A stretch of 24,974 nt of DNA from a virus, in the IMG/VR virus record IMGVR_UViG_3300007351_000205, positions 1 to 24,974 of that record, one strand, 5' to 3'. Each line of letters opens with the position of its first letter. The first letter of the stretch is position 1. The position numbers were made by a program, and so were the translations under genes. This document shows positions 22,521-24,974 of the stretch, piece after piece. The notes under the pieces were generated by a model. It was given only the letters and a program-made list of their open reading frames with translations. It did no database searches and was not told the origin of the DNA.

Positions 22521-22537
22521 TTGGGTGGGGGTGACGG

Positions 22538-22768
22538 TTACAGCTTCGCTTCCGCCGCGTGCAGGGTCTCGATCAGGCCGTCCAGGATCAGGACCAGGCC
22601 GAAGCACGCTTCCTGCGTCAGGGGCCGCTCGCCCTTGGCGTCGGCAAAGGTCTCGGAGAGAAAGGTCAGCACGTGCCGGGCCGTGCCGATCTCATTGTCC
22701 GCGCCGGACAGCTCCCCGAACATCGGCGGGATATGCAGGCCCCGGGCCTGCTGGGCCTGGGCGCTCAT
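22538..22768 (-). CDS. small protein of unknown function downstream of Rha-like regulator
   Basis: A 76-aa protein read from the ATG at 22768 (MSAQAQQARGLHIPPMFGEL); a GTG one codon earlier is possible. The end of the Rha gene and this start share a base (TGATG), which indicates re-initiation. The C-terminal half (EACFGLVLILDGLIETLHAA) is helical and amphipathic. It resembles no family I can name. The coupling suggests it functions alongside the regulator. Confidence 0.72.
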   Translation of the reverse strand: MSAQAQQARGLHIPPMFGELSGADNEIGTARHVLTFLSETFADAKGERPLTQEACFGLVLILDGLIETLHAAEAKL

Positions 22769-23502
22769 CACAGCACCCCGAGCCCGCGCACCATTTTCAG
22801 GATAGTGCCATGGCGGCGGTCCTTGCGCTCCGTCTTGCGGACGGGGATGCCGGTCTGGTACAGCGCCTTGAAGAAGTTGTTGTAGTCATAGGGCACTTCG
22901 CCGTTTTCGCCGCACCATGCCTCGTACTGGCGATAGAGCACGTACTTCTCGCACAGGGCGTTGCAATCGACGGCGCAGTGCCTGTCGATGAAGTTGCGGA
23001 TATGATCGGTGGAAAAGGTGTACATCGGTTTTGCATGGCCGCCGGCTGGTACCAGGTCGCCCTGGGCGACCAGCTTGCCGACCTTGACCATGAGATCGGA
23101 CATGACGCTGATCAGGTTCTGGATCACCGGCGTGTCGAGCATGGCCTGGTGCAGGTCCGCGCTGCTGCCTTTCATGACCGCCGCCTCCATCTGGTTGAAG
23201 GCCGCGATATACGCCTCCCGCCAGCGGACCGCAGGCGCGCCGGTGAAGCCGAAGGCCAGCATGGTGAAGCCGTCCCTGGTCATTTCAACCATGGGCAGCA
23301 TCCTGCCGGTGGGGTCCTTGTATTCACTGGGCGCAAGATTGCGCTCAGTGAACTCGGCTGAACACTCAAGATTGTAGATCGCCCGGAGGACGTCCTTGTG
23401 TTTTTTGTCGAAGAAGTTGGCCACATCCAGCGAGGTGGTGAAGATCCTGCCGCCCTTGACCGTGAGGTGTTTCTTGATGGTGCTGATCTGTTTCTGATCC
23501 AT
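22768..23502 (-). CDS. Rha-family phage regulatory protein with primase-like C-terminal region
   Basis: This 244-aa protein has an N-terminal Rha domain (residues about 22-110): TTSLDVANFFDKKHKDVLRA, ECSAEFTERNLAPSEYKD, GRMLPMVEMTRDGFTMLAFG FTG and YIAAFNQMEA are all family landmarks. Rha proteins are antirepressor-like phage regulators whose presence affects lytic growth in some hosts. The C-terminal third, IRNFIDRHCAVDCNALCEKY and YRQYEAWCGENGEVPYDYNN followed by a F..AL...G..VRKT..K pattern, resembles the winged-helix end of D5/P4-type primases. A strong AGGAGG lies seven bases before the ATG at 23502. A longer frame to 23808 overlaps the structured leader and is rejected. The leader is likely to regulate translation (see RNA entry). 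Confidence 0.87.
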   Translation of the reverse strand: MDQKQISTIKKHLTVKGGRIFTTSLDVANFFDKKHKDVLRAIYNLECSAEFTERNLAPSEYKDPTGRMLPMVEMTRDGFTMLAFGFTGAPAVRWREAYIAAFNQMEAAVMKGSSADLHQAMLDTPVIQNLISVMSDLMVKVGKLVAQGDLVPAGGHAKPMYTFSTDHIRNFIDRHCAVDCNALCEKYVLYRQYEAWCGENGEVPYDYNNFFKALYQTGIPVRKTERKDRRHGTILKMVRGLGVL

Positions 23503-23748
23503 GGTGCTGCCTCCTGTACGAAGAATTAAGAAATTCCCCGCCCATCGCTGCAAAACGAAAATGGGCGGACATGCGGGTTTGCAGACCGAGGTACAGGACC
23601 CGGCGAGCCCGAAGGCTCCCCGCATGGCCACCCAAGAAGGAGCCATGCCACGGACACAAAAAAACCGCCAAGACTGAGCTGGTGGCGGTGTGTCCGCCTG
23701 TACGATTCGGGCTGCAACCCCGGCCGCCGGTATCCCGACGACATGAGT
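23503..23748 (-). ncRNA. hairpin-rich leader, candidate C4/CI-type antisense RNA
   Basis: This transcribed, gene-free leader upstream of rha has four stems: ACCGCCA/TGGCGGT followed by seven Ts (23658-23689), GCATGGC/GCCATGC (23622-23648), GAGCC/GGCTC with a UUCG-like loop (23605-23618) and CCGCCCAT/ATGGGCGG (23538-23568). The minus-strand RNA has UCCUGUAC (23591-23598), complementary to GUACAGGA over the rha ribosome site (23512-23519). It also pairs with seven bases of a second near-copy of that site at 23687-23705 (15 of 19 identical). This is the logic of P1/P4 C4/CI RNAs, which silence antirepressor translation. Structure and complementarity are seen; RNA identity is inferred. Confidence 0.55.
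23658..23689 (-). terminator. intrinsic terminator-like hairpin within the rha leader
   Basis: Minus-strand ACCGCCA, a 12-base loop, TGGCGGT and T7. Transcription from the promoter at 23749-23778 would reach it about 60-85 bases after the start. It could end a short RNA or attenuate rha. Confidence 0.6.
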
Positions 23749-23778
23749 ATGGTAGCCCAAACGATCAGCATTTGTCAA
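23749..23778 (-). promoter_or_regulatory. sigma70-type promoter for the rha leader
   Basis: Minus strand: perfect TTGACA (plus 23773-23778), an 18-base spacer and TACCAT (plus 23749-23754, four of six consensus). It points at the leader and rha. The -35 overlaps that of the divergent promoter. Confidence 0.65.
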
Positions 23779-23800
23779 GCGGGTCATTTTGTGATAGCCT
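23772..23800 (+). promoter_or_regulatory. sigma70-type promoter for the plus-strand accessory genes
   Basis: TTGTCA (23772-23777), a 17-base spacer and TAGCCT (23795-23800) with an upstream TG (extended -10). It lies 40-68 bases before the ATG at 23840. Confidence 0.55.
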
Positions 23801-23839
23801 TTACACATCGTTTAAGCATTCAAAAAAAAGGAGGGTCTT

Positions 23840-24145
23840 ATGCTACGATTTATCGCCGTTGCCGTTGCCGTGCTCCTGTCAGCCGCCTGGGCGCAGGCGG
23901 ATATCATGTCCTATTGCCGCGACAAATGGTCTGACAACTATTCGATGCAGGAATACTGCGTCAAAAAGGAGCGCCAGGCCAAGGCGAACGTTGACCAGTG
24001 GTACCGGGACAACATGGACTTCGACCTCCTGAACCGCTGCACGGAGAAGTGGACCAAAGACTTTGAGCCCATCCACTCCATGATCATCTACTGCCTGGAT
24101 AAAGAGCAGAAGGCCAAGGAGTGGCTCCAGCAAAACGGCGGCTGA
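23840..24145 (+). CDS. secreted small protein with two Cys-containing repeats
   Basis: The 101-aa product begins MLRFIAVAVAVLLSAAWAQA, a clear Sec signal peptide likely cut after AQA. The mature protein of about 81 residues holds two copies of one motif: C..KW...Y.M..YC..KE..AK (from about residue 25) and C..KW...F..MI.YC..KE.KAK (from about residue 66). Each has a cysteine pair that could form disulfides in the periplasm. A strong AAGGAGG precedes the ATG. It is transcribed away from the phage genes, the pattern of a lysogeny-expressed accessory gene (moron). Function unknown. Confidence 0.87.
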   Translation: MLRFIAVAVAVLLSAAWAQADIMSYCRDKWSDNYSMQEYCVKKERQAKANVDQWYRDNMDFDLLNRCTEKWTKDFEPIHSMIIYCLDKEQKAKEWLQQNGG

Positions 24146-24165
24146 TTTCTGTCACCCCTGAGCTT

Positions 24166-24741
24166 ATGGCCATCGAGATCATTGCCATCGTCGTTGTTGG
24201 CGTTGCCGGCATCGCCGTCATTGTTTATCTGGCCTTGAAGGCCGGCAACAGACCGCAACCTGTTCCGCGCGAGATCCCCACCGATGAGTTCGGCCCGGTC
24301 TTCGCCGATCCCCGCGAGATAAAAAGATTCAACACGCTTCTGATGAGAAGGAATCCGTTTCTTGCCGAGAGGCTGCGCACGCAGCAGATCATCAGGGAGA
24401 GCCTGCAGATCGCGGTGACCAGCAAGAACAAGGATACGGCCGAAAGCAGGATGGCGCTTGCCATCGACAAGTACAAGGATCTGCGCGAGCGGTACCGCAT
24501 CCCGGATGACGAGTTGGCCAGGCTTGACGCCGGAGTGAACGGGTACCTCAAAAAGTACGCCACGGCCAAATACGTCAACGAGGCCCAGGGATACATCGAC
24601 AAGATCGCCAAGGTCAAAACCGTCAAGACCAAGAAGAAGTATGCTGAGCAGGCCCGGCTGCTCCTGGAGGCCGGACTGCTCGACCGCAATGCCGATCCGC
24701 AGACACTGCTGTCCAGACTCAAGGGCATTCCCACCATTTAG
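24166..24741 (+). CDS. membrane-anchored protein of unknown function
   Basis: I choose the ATG at 24166 (MAIEIIAIVVVGVAGIAVIV), giving 191 aa and a 20-base gap after the previous stop; a GTG at 24121 would overlap that gene by 25 bases. One transmembrane helix (residues about 3-25) is followed by a soluble, highly charged helical region: TQQIIRESLQIAVTSKNKDT, IDKYKDLRERYRIPDDELAR and KVKTVKTKKKYAEQARLLLE. It probably faces the cytoplasm or periplasm as a helical bundle. It appears to share an operon with the secreted protein. No family recognised. Confidence 0.8.
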   Translation: MAIEIIAIVVVGVAGIAVIVYLALKAGNRPQPVPREIPTDEFGPVFADPREIKRFNTLLMRRNPFLAERLRTQQIIRESLQIAVTSKNKDTAESRMALAIDKYKDLRERYRIPDDELARLDAGVNGYLKKYATAKYVNEAQGYIDKIAKVKTVKTKKKYAEQARLLLEAGLLDRNADPQTLLSRLKGIPTI

Positions 24742-24927
24742 CTATTCTCCTACCTCCGGCCCCTCCGGCTGCGCCTGCAACTGCTTCTCACACTCCTTGC
24801 ACAGCCCGGCGCCATTGGCGCACCCCTCGCCGCAACCGGCGCAAAGCTCGTCCCACCCGGTGCAGGTCTGGCACGCGGTGCCCCGGCATTCCTCGCTTGG
24901 ATCGATGATTCCGAATATGCACGGCAT
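24742..24927 (-). CDS. small cysteine-rich protein
   Basis: A 61-aa product reading MPCIFGIIDPSEECRGTACQ, with nine cysteines (C3, C14, C19, C22, C29, C32, C36, C43, C46). The pattern C..C then C..C...C then C..C looks like one or two metal-binding knuckles; it lacks a signal peptide. It is convergent with the plus-strand gene, the two stops being adjacent. Its ATG is only three bases from the stop of the next upstream minus-strand gene, so they look co-transcribed. The ribosome site is poor (AGGAT). Function unknown. Confidence 0.68.
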   Translation of the reverse strand: MPCIFGIIDPSEECRGTACQTCTGWDELCAGCGEGCANGAGLCKECEKQLQAQPEGPEVGE

Positions 24928-24929
24928 GA

Positions 24930-24974
24930 TCAGGCATCCTTATAGTCAACGCTGGACCAATCAGCTTCAATGTC
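24930..24974 (-). CDS. C-terminal end of a gene cut by the window edge
   Basis: The minus frame ending in TGA at 24930-24932 reads DIEADWSSVDYKDA to the edge. Fourteen codons are too few to identify, but the close spacing to the Cys-rich gene suggests a minus-strand operon continuing beyond the window. Confidence 0.35.
   Translation of the reverse strand, partial: DIEADWSSVDYKDA

Larger units (their letters stand above)
22199..22537. other. 339-base gene-free gap between regulator block and late operon
   Basis: This stretch has no credible gene. In order it holds the AGTGACA and CTTTTAACTTTCAA repeats, a small GCCGCC/GGCGGC stem (about 22292-22306), a terminator-like hairpin (22320-22347), a GGCTGAA string (22457-22485) and a perfect 9-bp GC-rich hairpin (22498-22520). 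A late promoter for the structural genes would be expected here, but I cannot pick one with confidence. Confidence 0.6.

Noticed and set aside
23503-23808. N-terminal extension of the Rha gene to 23808
   Set aside because: The extension crosses a terminator-like hairpin and structured leader, and a strong ribosome site lies just before the ATG at 23502.
1-24974. tRNA or rRNA genes
   Set aside because: I saw no tRNA-like cloverleaf with a T-loop sequence and no rRNA segments on reading; a covariance-model scan was not possible.

Overview
The window is most of the late (structural) region of a temperate phage or prophage, about 60% GC by eye. Nearly everything from about 22.2 kb down to 1 bp lies on the minus strand as one tightly packed transcription unit, with many 4-base ATGA-type gene overlaps. 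The head genes belong to the Mu-like family set. In order of transcription they are a gp27/DUF1804-type small terminase, large terminase, gp29/DUF935-type portal, gpF-type minor head protein, gpG-type morphogenesis protein, gpI-type protease with a nested scaffold, decoration protein, major capsid protein and a gp36/DUF1320-type connector. The tail genes look non-contractile: tail tube, a tail-assembly chaperone with a lambda-like -1 frameshift site, tape measure, tail-tip proteins and fibre. No sheath or Mu-type baseplate gene is visible, and no transposase lies in the window. The host is probably a Gram-negative bacterium. The intergenic repeats (GC-rich CCCTC-type hairpins, AGTGACA tandems, GGCTGAA strings) remind me of Geobacter/Desulfuromonas-type deltaproteobacterial genomes, but that is a recollection, not a proof.

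The standout system is at 1-3178: a diversity-generating retroelement (DGR). In order of transcription it has a target gene (3178 to 1532) whose 3' end is the variable repeat (VR, 1545-1660), an Avd-type accessory gene (1511 to 1110), the template repeat (TR, 1094-979), and a reverse transcriptase (853 to past the left edge) with YVDD and a GIPIGN..SQ motif. Aligned by hand, TR and VR differ at 10 of 116 positions. All 10 differences fall on adenines of the sense-strand TR, which is the diagnostic signature of adenine-specific mutagenic retrohoming. The target lies directly after the tail fibre and tail-tip genes and so is probably a receptor-binding tail protein.

Region by region, right to left: 24974-23840 holds two plus-strand accessory genes (a secreted Cys-containing repeat protein and a membrane-anchored protein), a convergent small Cys-rich protein and the tail end of another gene. 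23839-23503 holds two divergent promoters with overlapping -35 boxes and a hairpin-rich leader resembling phage C4/CI-type antisense RNAs. 23502-22538 has a Rha-family regulator with a primase-like C-terminal region and a small protein. 22537-22199 is a repeat-rich gap with a terminator-like hairpin. 22198-20274 has the lytic transglycosylase, zinc finger, membrane protein, coiled-coil protein and small terminase. 20277-12549 is DNA packaging and head. 12542-3180 is tail. 3178-1 is the DGR.

Two further translational devices are readable directly: a GGGAAAC slippery heptamer at 10119-10125 that would join the 149-aa chaperone to a 97-aa extension, and an internal Shine-Dalgarno plus ATG at 15066 that would give a separate scaffold from the protease gene.
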